Origin: JBOHWJ01 sp050736615
GTDB taxonomy: Bacteria; Desulfobacterota; Binatia; Binatales; Binataceae
NCBI GenBank assembly: GCA_050736615.1
Contig: JBOHWL010000223.1
Coordinates: 1 to 9,332, forward strand
Direction: 5' to 3'
Length of the DNA: 9,332 nt
In this document: positions 1-6,484 of the stretch, piece after piece
Layout of the letters: every line of letters starts with the position of its first letter
Position numbering within the stretch: the stretch's first letter is position 1
Notes under the pieces: model-generated
Database searches by the model: none
Told to the model about the DNA's origin: nothing
Seen by the model: the letters and a program-made list of their open reading frames with translations, nothing else
Program-made: the position numbers and the translations under genes

Positions 1-42
1 GTGCGAGGCACCCGCCGTGACCGATGAGCGTAACTGTGGGAT

Positions 43-1953
43 TTAGAGCAGATTGAAGTTGTACTGAAATTGCGCTGTTAGGAGGCTTTCGCCTTTGAGG
101 ATGCCGCCGCTGCTGGCATAATTGCGATCACCGCCCAGCACCTCGATCGCCTGTAGCTTGAGGAAGTACTTCTTGGTCCAGGGCGGATTCAACACCACCG
201 ACGGAAACAGCAGGAAGCTGCGGCCCTTGGGATTGAAGACCATCGTCCACGTCGGCGCGAAATCCTCCCACATCCACGACGTACCGATGTTGAACAACGC
301 GTTGACGTCGTTCTTGTTCTGATTGTCAACCAGTGCGCCGCCGACACCGCCCCAAGGCGAACCGCCGCTGCCAACTCCCTTGTTCCAGTCCATCACGATG
401 TAATCCTGCACCTCGACGTTGGCCGACAGATTGCCGGTCTTGGTCAGCCACGGCGCGTAAGCCTGATCAAGATCAAGCGCGAGCATGAAGTCCACCGTGT
501 CGGTGTACTTCACTCCGGTTGGGTCGTTGAGCGCGCGGAAGTCGAAGAAGCCCTGATGGTTCGCGTAGACGAATTCGCCGCGGCCCACAAACGGAAAGTA
601 TTCCGCCAGGCTCGCCGGCATTGGCAGCGGCTCGTCAGCCGTGAAGCCAATGAAGCTTGCCGGCAGATACTTGAAACGGAACTGGTTGGTGTATTGCTGC
701 CAAAAAATATTGGGGTAAAGGTTCCAAGTATTGAAATAGAAGGCCGTCATTTCGGTATTGCCAAGCAGGGTATGGAAACGAATGCCCTCTTCCCAATTGG
801 CAACCGTCGCCGCCGGTATTTTCCACTGACCAATATCGACCGCCGAACCGTTGCCGACCCCTCCAAACTTGACGGTCTTATCGGGTGACATTGGACACAC
901 TCTTTGCAGCCCCGCCGGAATCGGGTTGCCCGGCTGCGCAGCGGAACCCAAGTTGCTACAATAGAAGAACTCATTGTCGATTGGAGCGCCAAGCAAACCA
1001 CCCATTCCAGGTTCCGGAAAGCCGCTCTTTCTGAACGCAGGAGGTGCGGTCGCAGTGCGGCCCGGATAGAAGCGCGACGGATAATGCGCATCGAAACGAG
1101 CGCTCGGACCGTGCATCGCGGCTGGGAAGCCCTGATTGACGCTGCCTGACACGCCCATTTGGTTGAAATAGCGGCCGTCCGCATAATCCCACGACCATTG
1201 TGGCTGGTAGCGTGGGATAATGATGCCTTCGAGGAAATTCGAGGTGAATGGTCCGAACTCGGGCAGGTTCAGGATCGGGTGGATCATCCATTGCGGCACC
1301 CGCGACTGCTCGAGATTGGCGAAGCCGAAGGCCCAGGTCGTATCCTGCGGATTGACCACGTCGCCAACGCGAAAGGCGATAGACTGGCCCCACACCACGA
1401 TCTGATTGCCGATGTAGGTGTTGAGCGGACCCCATTTGTTCTCCCACCAGGCGTCACGCACGGTGTACTGGTTGTAGAAGTCGTTCATGAAGTGGCCCAA
1501 GCTGGCCGCGTTGCCGCCCGTGTAATTCTTGTTGTTGGCGGAGTTGAACGCATACGGCGGCTCGTACACGAACCATTCACGCATAAAGAACGTATTGGCG
1601 TCGTTGAGCCGGTAATTTTCGTCGACCTGCAGCCAAGTCCGCGAAGTCGCCAAGTTGTTGCGGCTAGTGGTGAAGTCGCGCAAATTTGACGGATTCTGCC
1701 ACATGCCGAAGGTCTGGCTCAGGAATCCCGAAACGTGCAATCCGCTAAGCCACCCTTGCTCCGCAGTGGCTTGCGGCATCACGTTTGGTGCCGCATTAGT
1801 AACTGAGAGGGTATTGGCGGGTAATGAAGATGCGCCTCCCGCCAGTGCTGAACCACCGCCGATCGTCATCGTTAACAGTGCGGCGGTGGCAATGACCGCA
1901 GACCATCTCGCAGACTGACCGAGCACATAAGATACGCAGACTCTGATCCCCAT
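43..1953 (-). CDS. DUF1302-family outer-membrane protein
   Basis: Predicted 636-residue exported protein of the DUF1302 family, probably an outer-membrane beta-barrel; its exact function is unknown. The ATG at 1953 is chosen because a strong Shine-Dalgarno (GGGAGGAG) lies 3 nt before it; an in-frame ATG at 1986 would add 11 residues that merely encode this site. The N-terminus is a signal peptide: a short basic region, a hydrophobic run (about residues 19-37), then a likely SALA-G cleavage. The DUF1302 signature is clear around residues 180-230: YIGNQIVVWGQS, then FRVGDVVNPQD, then LEQSRVPQWM, matching the family pattern of 'G.Q...WG....R..DV.NP.D'. The middle and C-terminus are rich in alternating aromatic and polar segments, ending FQYNFNLL, an amphipathic last strand without the usual terminal Phe or Trp. 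Cys332 and Cys353 flank a loop and may pair. Family members cluster with DUF1329, YCF48 and MMPL genes; the latter two lie upstream on the same strand, separated by 485 bp. Family assignment is firm; role in hydrophobic-substrate transport is inference. Confidence 0.85.
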   Translation of the reverse strand: MGIRVCVSYVLGQSARWSAVIATAALLTMTIGGGSALAGGASSLPANTLSVTNAAPNVMPQATAEQGWLSGLHVSGFLSQTFGMWQNPSNLRDFTTSRNNLATSRTWLQVDENYRLNDANTFFMREWFVYEPPYAFNSANNKNYTGGNAASLGHFMNDFYNQYTVRDAWWENKWGPLNTYIGNQIVVWGQSIAFRVGDVVNPQDTTWAFGFANLEQSRVPQWMIHPILNLPEFGPFTSNFLEGIIIPRYQPQWSWDYADGRYFNQMGVSGSVNQGFPAAMHGPSARFDAHYPSRFYPGRTATAPPAFRKSGFPEPGMGGLLGAPIDNEFFYCSNLGSAAQPGNPIPAGLQRVCPMSPDKTVKFGGVGNGSAVDIGQWKIPAATVANWEEGIRFHTLLGNTEMTAFYFNTWNLYPNIFWQQYTNQFRFKYLPASFIGFTADEPLPMPASLAEYFPFVGRGEFVYANHQGFFDFRALNDPTGVKYTDTVDFMLALDLDQAYAPWLTKTGNLSANVEVQDYIVMDWNKGVGSGGSPWGGVGGALVDNQNKNDVNALFNIGTSWMWEDFAPTWTMVFNPKGRSFLLFPSVVLNPPWTKKYFLKLQAIEVLGGDRNYASSGGILKGESLLTAQFQYNFNLL

Positions 1954-1956
1954 ACA

Positions 1957-1964
1957 CTCCTCCC
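1957..1964 (-). promoter_or_regulatory. Shine-Dalgarno that fixes the DUF1302 start
   Basis: GGGAGGAG on the minus strand, three bases before the ATG at 1953. It is the best ribosome-binding site near this gene and lies inside the longer open frame, which argues that translation starts at 1953 and not at 1986. Confidence 0.75.
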
Positions 1965-1980
1965 ATTTGAGCTGAAAACT

Positions 1981-2001
1981 TGCCAACGTCCCCGGTTGGC
2001 A
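1981..2001. promoter_or_regulatory. Perfect 7-bp inverted repeat upstream of DUF1302
   Basis: TGCCAAC, a 7-base spacer, then GTTGGCA. The arms are perfectly complementary and end 28 bp before the ATG of the DUF1302 gene. The spacing suits either a dimeric regulator's operator or a hairpin in the 5' leader just ahead of the ribosome-binding site. No matching copy was found at the other operons in the window, and no regulator gene is adjacent, so the role is open. Confidence 0.4.
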
Positions 2002-2164
2002 CTAATTCACGGCTCTCTGCCTGGTCCCCTCAGGCGGGAACGGGCGAGGTGCGGTTCACAACTTACTGCTATCTACTGATGCTACTGGACTGCCGGACTA
2101 ACTAACGGTCCTGGTACTAAAGTCCGATATTACCTCCTTGTGCGCAGGAATTTGCTGACTGTTT

Positions 2165-2192
2165 CATATACGATCACTCGACCTGACCGCAA
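2165..2192 (-). promoter_or_regulatory. Weak sigma70-like promoter candidate for DUF1302
   Basis: On the minus strand TTGCGG, a 16-bp spacer, then TATATG. Each hexamer matches consensus at four of six positions at best. It would give a leader of about 200 nt. Such matches occur by chance, so this is only a pointer to where the DUF1302 promoter might be. Confidence 0.2.
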
Positions 2193-2422
2193 TAGGTACA
2201 TTGATCATTCCTGACACGCACGTGGCAGGGTTCCTTGCCCCGCTTCCGCTGGCACTCGCCCACGATGAGGCGCTGGCCAGTCATCGCGCGATTCAGCCAA
2301 TCCCAGCCGCGTTAGCGGAGTGAACAACCTCAGGATTCCTCACTCGCCGGGTTCGTCACGATGGACGGCGGCTTTGCGCAGCTCCCCCGAGACAAGCACA
2401 AATTCCCCAGCGCCTCCCGAAC

Positions 2423-2450
2423 GTCGCCTCGCCCCCCGCTACGAGGCGGC
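2423..2450 (-). terminator. GC-rich stem-loop spanning the MMPL stop codon
   Basis: CGCCTCG and CGAGGCG form a 7-bp stem (2425-2431 with 2442-2448) around a 10-base loop containing the TAG stop of the MMPL gene. There is no T-run after it on the minus strand, so it is not a classical intrinsic terminator. It could slow ribosomes or protect the 3' end, or be incidental to the alanine-rich C-terminus and GC-rich sequence. Confidence 0.2.
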
Positions 2451-4871
2451 TGCCTTGAGCTCTCGTTCACGAATCATCCCCTTGCCGCCGAAGATGAACT
2501 TCGGACGCGCCCACGACACATAGCACGGCAGGATGATGACGCCCGCGATCATGTTGGTTGCCATCAGGAAGATCAGCAGCGTCGCCATCTCGGTATGGAA
2601 CAACAGGGGCGAAAAACACCACGGCAGGATGCCGCCGATCATGACCAGGAACGTGTTGAACACCGCGACACCGGTCGTGCTGAGGGCCAGCGGAATGGCG
2701 TCATCCACCGCCATCCCGTTCATTACCTCATCGCGAATACGCGAGACGGTGTAAATGCCGTAATCGACACCCAATCCAATACCGAGCGATATGACCGGGA
2801 TCGTATCGATGGTTAGCCCGATCCCGCGAAAATTCATATAGATAAAGGCTCCGAAGTTCGCCAGCACGCACGAGAACAGGAACATGAAGGCGGCGACGAA
2901 CGAGCGGAACGACACCAGGCAAAAGAACCACACCACCACCAGCACGAAGGTGATATTCAGGAAGTCAAGTTCGTAGAGCACGTCATTTGCGGCCAGGTAG
3001 AGTCCCGCCAGGCCGGCCAGGTAATGCACCTGCACCTTGTTGAGCGTCGGGTCGGGTATTACCCGATCAGCGACGAACGTTTTGATTTCCTCACGTACTT
3101 GATTGAGGGTGTCGTAGGTATGGTCTCGCAGCAGTATCCGCACGCAGGTGTCATTGTTGGAACGGTTGGAGATGAATCGTTCCAGCTCGCCGGGCGCGGA
3201 ACCGTTCAGATAGAGAAACCACAGGTTACCCGACATCTCCAGCGAAGAGGGATCGCTCAAATATTTCGGATAGCCGTAATGGAACATCTGGTTGAACGGC
3301 TCGGAAACACTCGAGGAAAAGGACACCACCTCCTCGACCTTAGGGTCTTTCAGCATATAGTCGCGGAAGTCGTTGACCATCCGCAGCACACCCGAACCCA
3401 ACACCGATTGCTGGTCGGGATATGATGGCGTAGTCAAAATGACCCAGCCCTCTTCCAATGGGAATTTCTTGCCAATCGCCGCGGCGGCCTTGTTGACCGT
3501 GGAATCTGAGTGATAAAGCGGCGTCCCTGCGGTTGAAAAGCCAATTTTGCAATCCAAGCCGGAAACGACACCGTAAATCAAAAAGGCGGCCGACCCCCAT
3601 AGCAGCACCTTACGTAAGGTGCCCGGACGCGTCGGCACGCGTATGAACCAACGCAGCCCCTCCATAATCTTGGTCATCGTTGAGCTCTGCGCCGCCTTGG
3701 CCGCGCGCGCCGCCCGCTTGTGCTTCAACTCCGGCGTGGGCAGGTAGCTCATCATGATGGGCTGGAAAATGAAGACCATCGTCAGCGAGCCAGCCAGCCA
3801 TACGGTACCAGCCAGCGCGATATGCTGGAGCACCGGGATACCGCCGAAGGAGATAAAGATGATGCCGCTGATATCGGCCATGATCGAGAGGAAGCCTGGC
3901 GGCAGCATCACGTCGGTGGTATGGGCGCAGGCGGCGTATTTGTCGCCGTTGAATCGCTCCAGCTCATCATGCAGCCGGCCCTGCCACTGAATACCGTGGC
4001 TCATATCTCGAGCGGTTAATATGAACGGTATGACCAGCATCACGGGGTCGAAGTCGTAACCCATGATACCGACGAACCCCAAGCCCCAAAGCGCTGAAAA
4101 CGCACCGGTGACGATTGGCGCCCACCATCGGCTGCGCTGACCGCCGGTCGCCCACAGGATAAAGATCATGATGGCGATGGCGCCGAAAAACAGACCGAGC
4201 AGCACTGGTTCGTAAAAGTAGCCGTAGCCGCGCACGATCGGCTCGCCCCAGACATAAATGCCGTCGTTGGGGCCCTGGTACTTCTTTACAATGTCCTGGA
4301 TATCGTAAAATAAGGTCTTGTAATTCAGGCCGCGGGCGTTAAACGCCGCCGTGACCATCGCGCTCTTGCCGTCGGAACTGACGTACGGCCGCGACACCAC
4401 CGGATTGGACAGAATATGGTGCTTGAGTGCGGTGATACCCGCCTGATTGGCCGGCACCTTCGGAAACATGAATGGTTTGATTGTCAGTGAGCCGGGAGAG
4501 GCTTCCGCGTAACTGACGCGGTACGAGGCGATTGACAGAACCTCGTTGTGATCGACGCCGGGCAACTTGTTGACGTCGTTCTGAATGCCCTGGATTTTGT
4601 GCAGCGTGGTTTCGTTGTAGATGTCGCCGTGGCGCACCTGGATCATTACGGCGAGCACCTGGGCGCCGCCATATTTCTGCCATTTCCGATAGAGCTCCAC
4701 GTTGGGGTGGCTCTTCGGAAAAAAGTCGTCGAAATTGGTCTGAATCGTGACGCGTGTGCAGTAGTAGGCCGCAACCGCCGTGACCGCGAGCAAAATGATG
4801 CCAATAATGGCGCGAAAGCGGAGGACGAACTCACCGACCCGCAGATCTGTCTTTACTGAACTACTTGCCAT
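2439..4871 (-). CDS. MMPL-family RND transporter
   Basis: An 810-residue inner-membrane protein of the RND superfamily, MMPL/HAE3-like branch. Layout is the expected two-fold repeat. Transmembrane segment 1 is at about 21-38, followed by a periplasmic domain to about 220. A five- or six-helix bundle spans 223-375, a cytoplasmic Ala/Lys-rich linker 380-405 and a further helix about 421-438. A second periplasmic domain runs to about 635 and a last five-helix bundle 639-785. The hallmark LGIGLGVDYGIY at 696-707 places Asp703 in the helix that normally carries proton-relay residues; the pseudo-equivalent first-half helix reads PFILTARDMSHG (282-293). The ATG overlaps the last 19 bp of the YCF48 gene and has GGGAG at a good distance, so the two are probably translationally coupled. 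MMPL proteins move lipids or other hydrophobic molecules using the proton gradient; here the likely partners are the YCF48 and DUF1302 proteins. The substrate cannot be read from the sequence. Confidence 0.9.
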   Translation of the reverse strand: MASSSVKTDLRVGEFVLRFRAIIGIILLAVTAVAAYYCTRVTIQTNFDDFFPKSHPNVELYRKWQKYGGAQVLAVMIQVRHGDIYNETTLHKIQGIQNDVNKLPGVDHNEVLSIASYRVSYAEASPGSLTIKPFMFPKVPANQAGITALKHHILSNPVVSRPYVSSDGKSAMVTAAFNARGLNYKTLFYDIQDIVKKYQGPNDGIYVWGEPIVRGYGYFYEPVLLGLFFGAIAIMIFILWATGGQRSRWWAPIVTGAFSALWGLGFVGIMGYDFDPVMLVIPFILTARDMSHGIQWQGRLHDELERFNGDKYAACAHTTDVMLPPGFLSIMADISGIIFISFGGIPVLQHIALAGTVWLAGSLTMVFIFQPIMMSYLPTPELKHKRAARAAKAAQSSTMTKIMEGLRWFIRVPTRPGTLRKVLLWGSAAFLIYGVVSGLDCKIGFSTAGTPLYHSDSTVNKAAAAIGKKFPLEEGWVILTTPSYPDQQSVLGSGVLRMVNDFRDYMLKDPKVEEVVSFSSSVSEPFNQMFHYGYPKYLSDPSSLEMSGNLWFLYLNGSAPGELERFISNRSNNDTCVRILLRDHTYDTLNQVREEIKTFVADRVIPDPTLNKVQVHYLAGLAGLYLAANDVLYELDFLNITFVLVVVWFFCLVSFRSFVAAFMFLFSCVLANFGAFIYMNFRGIGLTIDTIPVISLGIGLGVDYGIYTVSRIRDEVMNGMAVDDAIPLALSTTGVAVFNTFLVMIGGILPWCFSPLLFHTEMATLLIFLMATNMIAGVIILPCYVSWARPKFIFGGKGMIRERELKAAAS

Positions 4872-5908
4872 TGCTCTCCCGCATTCTGCGTCCGCAGGAT
4901 CGTACCGTTCAAGCCGACCGCAAACCCTTCATTGCCGGCAAACGCCACATCGGTAATATCGTTGAATGTGGTGCGCTTAAGTGCCTGCCACTGGCCGGCG
5001 CCGCTCCGGTCGAACATATTGCCGCCGTTGCCGGCCACCCAGAGCTTTTTGTTGGCGGCGTCCCGGGCGATCACGTAGCTGGCCACCTGATCGGGCAACT
5101 GCGCCTTCTGCCAGGTTTTGCCTCCATCGGAAGTCGTCAACATGGTGCCCGACAAGCCTGCCACCAGACCGTGCTGAGGGTCGCTGAAGTCCACCGCAAA
5201 CCATGGTCCGATGGTGTAATCACCGGTATTGCCGCCGGAGCGCACGGTCCAGGTCTGCCCGCCGTCACTGGTGCCGAGCACGGTCGCGAACTCCCCGACT
5301 ATCCAGCCGTCGTTCTTATCGCTGAAAGTGACATCGAAGAAACTTACGTTCTTGGGCGGCTTGATTTTCTGCCAGCTCTGGCCGCCGTTGGTAGTTCTTA
5401 CAATAGCGCCGTCCGCGCCCACGGCAAATGCGTTTTGCGCATCGGCCACATAGAGTTTGAAAAGGTTGTCGTGGATGCCCGACTTCTGCACCTGCCAGCT
5501 TTTGCCCCCGTCATCGCTGCGCAAAATCAGCCCCGTCTCTCCGCAAATCCAGCCGACCTTGCCGTCAGGCGTGAAGCGGATCGAATAGAGGTCGCGGTCC
5601 TGGAACAACTCGCCTCCCGCGCGTTCGCGAATCGTATGCTGTTGCCAGGTTTTGCCGTGATCGTTGGAGGTCAGATACAGCGCCTTGGAACCGACCACAT
5701 AGATGGTACCGTCGGGTCGAATCGCGACGCTAAACAGGCTGAGCCAGCGTGGCGCACTGGTTCGGACCGGCCCCATGAACATGCCGTTGTGGGGTTCGAT
5801 CGCGCCGCGCGCGGTGATCGCGCCGGCCGCTATCATCAAAAGACAGGCGCCCGCCAGCGCCCAGAATTTAACTCTTGTCCGCTGCATAAGCTTCAAGCTC
5901 AAACTCAC
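4853..5908 (-). CDS. YCF48/BNR-repeat secreted beta-propeller protein
   Basis: Predicted exported beta-propeller of about 350 residues (YCF48/photosystem II stability factor HCF136-like, sialidase-type fold without sialidase evidence). Asp-box repeats recur along its length: SNDHGKTW (81-88), SDDGGKSW (131-138), TTNGGQSW (172-179), TSDGGQTW (213-220), TSDGGKTW (259-266), with degenerate copies near 301 and 340. This gives about seven blades. The N-terminus has basic residues (RTRVK) then a hydrophobic stretch (about 15-33), a signal peptide with cleavage near TARGA. The start is uncertain: GTG at 5908 has its ribosome site, GAGGTGA, overlapping it; TTG at 5902 is better spaced; ATG at 5887 gives a tidy signal peptide but lacks a site. 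It is first in an operon with the MMPL gene, which it overlaps by 19 bp. YCF48-like proteins beside MMPL and DUF1302 genes are presumed periplasmic assembly or adaptor factors; in plants and cyanobacteria the family helps assemble photosystem II, which is not relevant here. Confidence 0.85.
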   Translation of the reverse strand: MSLSLKLMQRTRVKFWALAGACLLMIAAGAITARGAIEPHNGMFMGPVRTSAPRWLSLFSVAIRPDGTIYVVGSKALYLTSNDHGKTWQQHTIRERAGGELFQDRDLYSIRFTPDGKVGWICGETGLILRSDDGGKSWQVQKSGIHDNLFKLYVADAQNAFAVGADGAIVRTTNGGQSWQKIKPPKNVSFFDVTFSDKNDGWIVGEFATVLGTSDGGQTWTVRSGGNTGDYTIGPWFAVDFSDPQHGLVAGLSGTMLTTSDGGKTWQKAQLPDQVASYVIARDAANKKLWVAGNGGNMFDRSGAGQWQALKRTTFNDITDVAFAGNEGFAVGLNGTILRTQNAGEQWQVVQ

Positions 5909-6002
5909 CTCACCGTCTGAATCGAGCCGTTCGGGGCAAGACGCCTGGTCTCCGCCCGCCGCGCCTTATTTCACAAATCAGCCGCTCTCGCGGGGTTCGC
6001 GC

Positions 6003-6032
6003 ATTATGAATTAAGCCGGCCGCAAATGTCCA
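6003..6032 (-). promoter_or_regulatory. Candidate sigma70 promoter of the YCF48-MMPL operon
   Basis: On the minus strand TGGACA (6027-6032), an 18-bp spacer, then CATAAT (6003-6008); both hexamers match consensus at five of six positions. Transcription would start near 5996 and give an 80-90 nt leader. A small CCGC-GAGA-GCGG hairpin with a GNRA-type loop (5982-5993) would lie at the very 5' end of this transcript. The best promoter match I found in the window. Confidence 0.45.
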
Positions 6033-6214
6033 TACGGTCGTGCTTATGCCGGCCAGCCCCCGCGGATACCGTAACGCAGCCACTAGCCAGCCCTGCCAGC
6101 GCGGCTTGAAGATTTACTTCGGAAGCGCCACCTCCTGGATATGGTAGGACAACCCCCCCGGCCCACTTTCGCTATGCCCCCAAAATCTATTCTATTCAAG
6201 GCCATAAATACCCG

Positions 6215-6233
6215 CTTCGGCCACAGGCCGAAG
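6215..6233. repeat. Perfect 8-bp-stem hairpin in the intergenic region
   Basis: CTTCGGCC, loop ACA, GGCCGAAG. The stem is perfect. No run of T follows on either strand, so it is not a standard intrinsic terminator. It lies about 250 bp upstream of the deacetylase and 300 bp upstream of the YCF48 gene. It may belong to an untranslated RNA, mark the end of one, or be a protein-binding palindrome. Confidence 0.5.
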
Positions 6234-6415
6234 TTCTGCAAGGGCTTACAACATGCCCGGCGCGGCTGTCAAGTAAATCCGGGATGGTCGTGTGAATGCA
6301 AAAGAGCGATATGGGGCAAGGGTTTCGTGCGCGTGCGGCGGTGCCGTTCCAGGCCCGCCCAGGCGCGGCGTGGAAGGCCATGCCATCCGCGCTCCGGACT
6401 CGCCTCATGCTCCTT

Positions 6416-6444
6416 TTGCCATCGCGCGCCAACCGCAGTAGAGA
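6416..6444 (+). promoter_or_regulatory. Possible promoter of the deacetylase gene
   Basis: TTGCCA (five of six to the -35 consensus), a 17-bp spacer, then TAGAGA (three of six to the -10). Transcription would start about 30 nt before the ATG at 6485. The -35 is good and the -10 poor, so confidence is low. Confidence 0.25.
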
Positions 6445-6484
6445 TTGGGCATAAGCCGCCATTCCATTCCGAGGGAGTATGCCC

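Larger units (their letters stand above)
1954..2438. other. Intergenic gap between MMPL and DUF1302
   Basis: About 485 bp with no supported protein gene. On the minus strand it should hold the leader and possibly the promoter of the DUF1302 gene. Seen in it: the inverted repeat at 1981-2001; an orphan strong Shine-Dalgarno, AAGGAGGT (2132-2139, minus), with no start codon at a usable distance; a weak promoter-like pair at 2165-2192; two short inverted repeats, CCGC-GTTA-GCGG (2308-2319) and GAGTGA/TCACTC (2318-2345); and a short in-frame extension after the MMPL stop (2438-2340). A separate promoter for DUF1302 is likely given the size of the gap, but nothing proves it. Confidence 0.5.
5909..6484. 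other. Divergent intergenic region
   Basis: About 575 bp between the leftward YCF48 operon and the rightward deacetylase gene. No convincing protein or tRNA gene was seen; open frames here are Cys- and Arg-rich and look non-coding. It holds the promoter pair at 6003-6032, a perfect hairpin at 6215-6233 beside an AT-richer patch (6181-6210), a second promoter candidate at 6416-6444, and two copies of GCCGGCC (6015-6021 and 6048-6054). Confidence 0.5.

Noticed and set aside
15..25. Lipobox-like ALAGAC in the YCF48 signal peptide (residues 17-22) suggesting a lipoprotein
   Set aside because: The -3 residue is Ala, not Leu or similar, and the hydrophobic stretch continues well past the Cys, so ordinary signal peptidase cleavage is more likely. 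The coordinates given are approximate protein residues, not bases.
1..42. Possible start of a further gene or terminator left of the DUF1302 stop
   Set aside because: Only 42 bp remain, with a short GTGC-CTC-GCAC stem on the minus strand and no ribosome site or start codon; too little to call.
2224..2239. GGCAGGG-TT-CCTTGCC as a terminator
   Set aside because: It needs a G-T wobble, the loop is too tight, no T-run follows, and no plus-strand gene ends there.
4865..5920. A 351-codon open frame on the plus strand covering the whole YCF48 gene
   Set aside because: It mirrors the GC-rich antisense frame of a gene with clear Asp-box repeats and a signal peptide; its own product shows no recognisable domain.
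6428..6450. GCCAA-N12-TTGG(G)C as a second copy of the DUF1302 inverted repeat
   Set aside because: Arms pair at only four bases after the inserted G and the spacing differs from 1981-2001, so it is not a credible repeat of that site.
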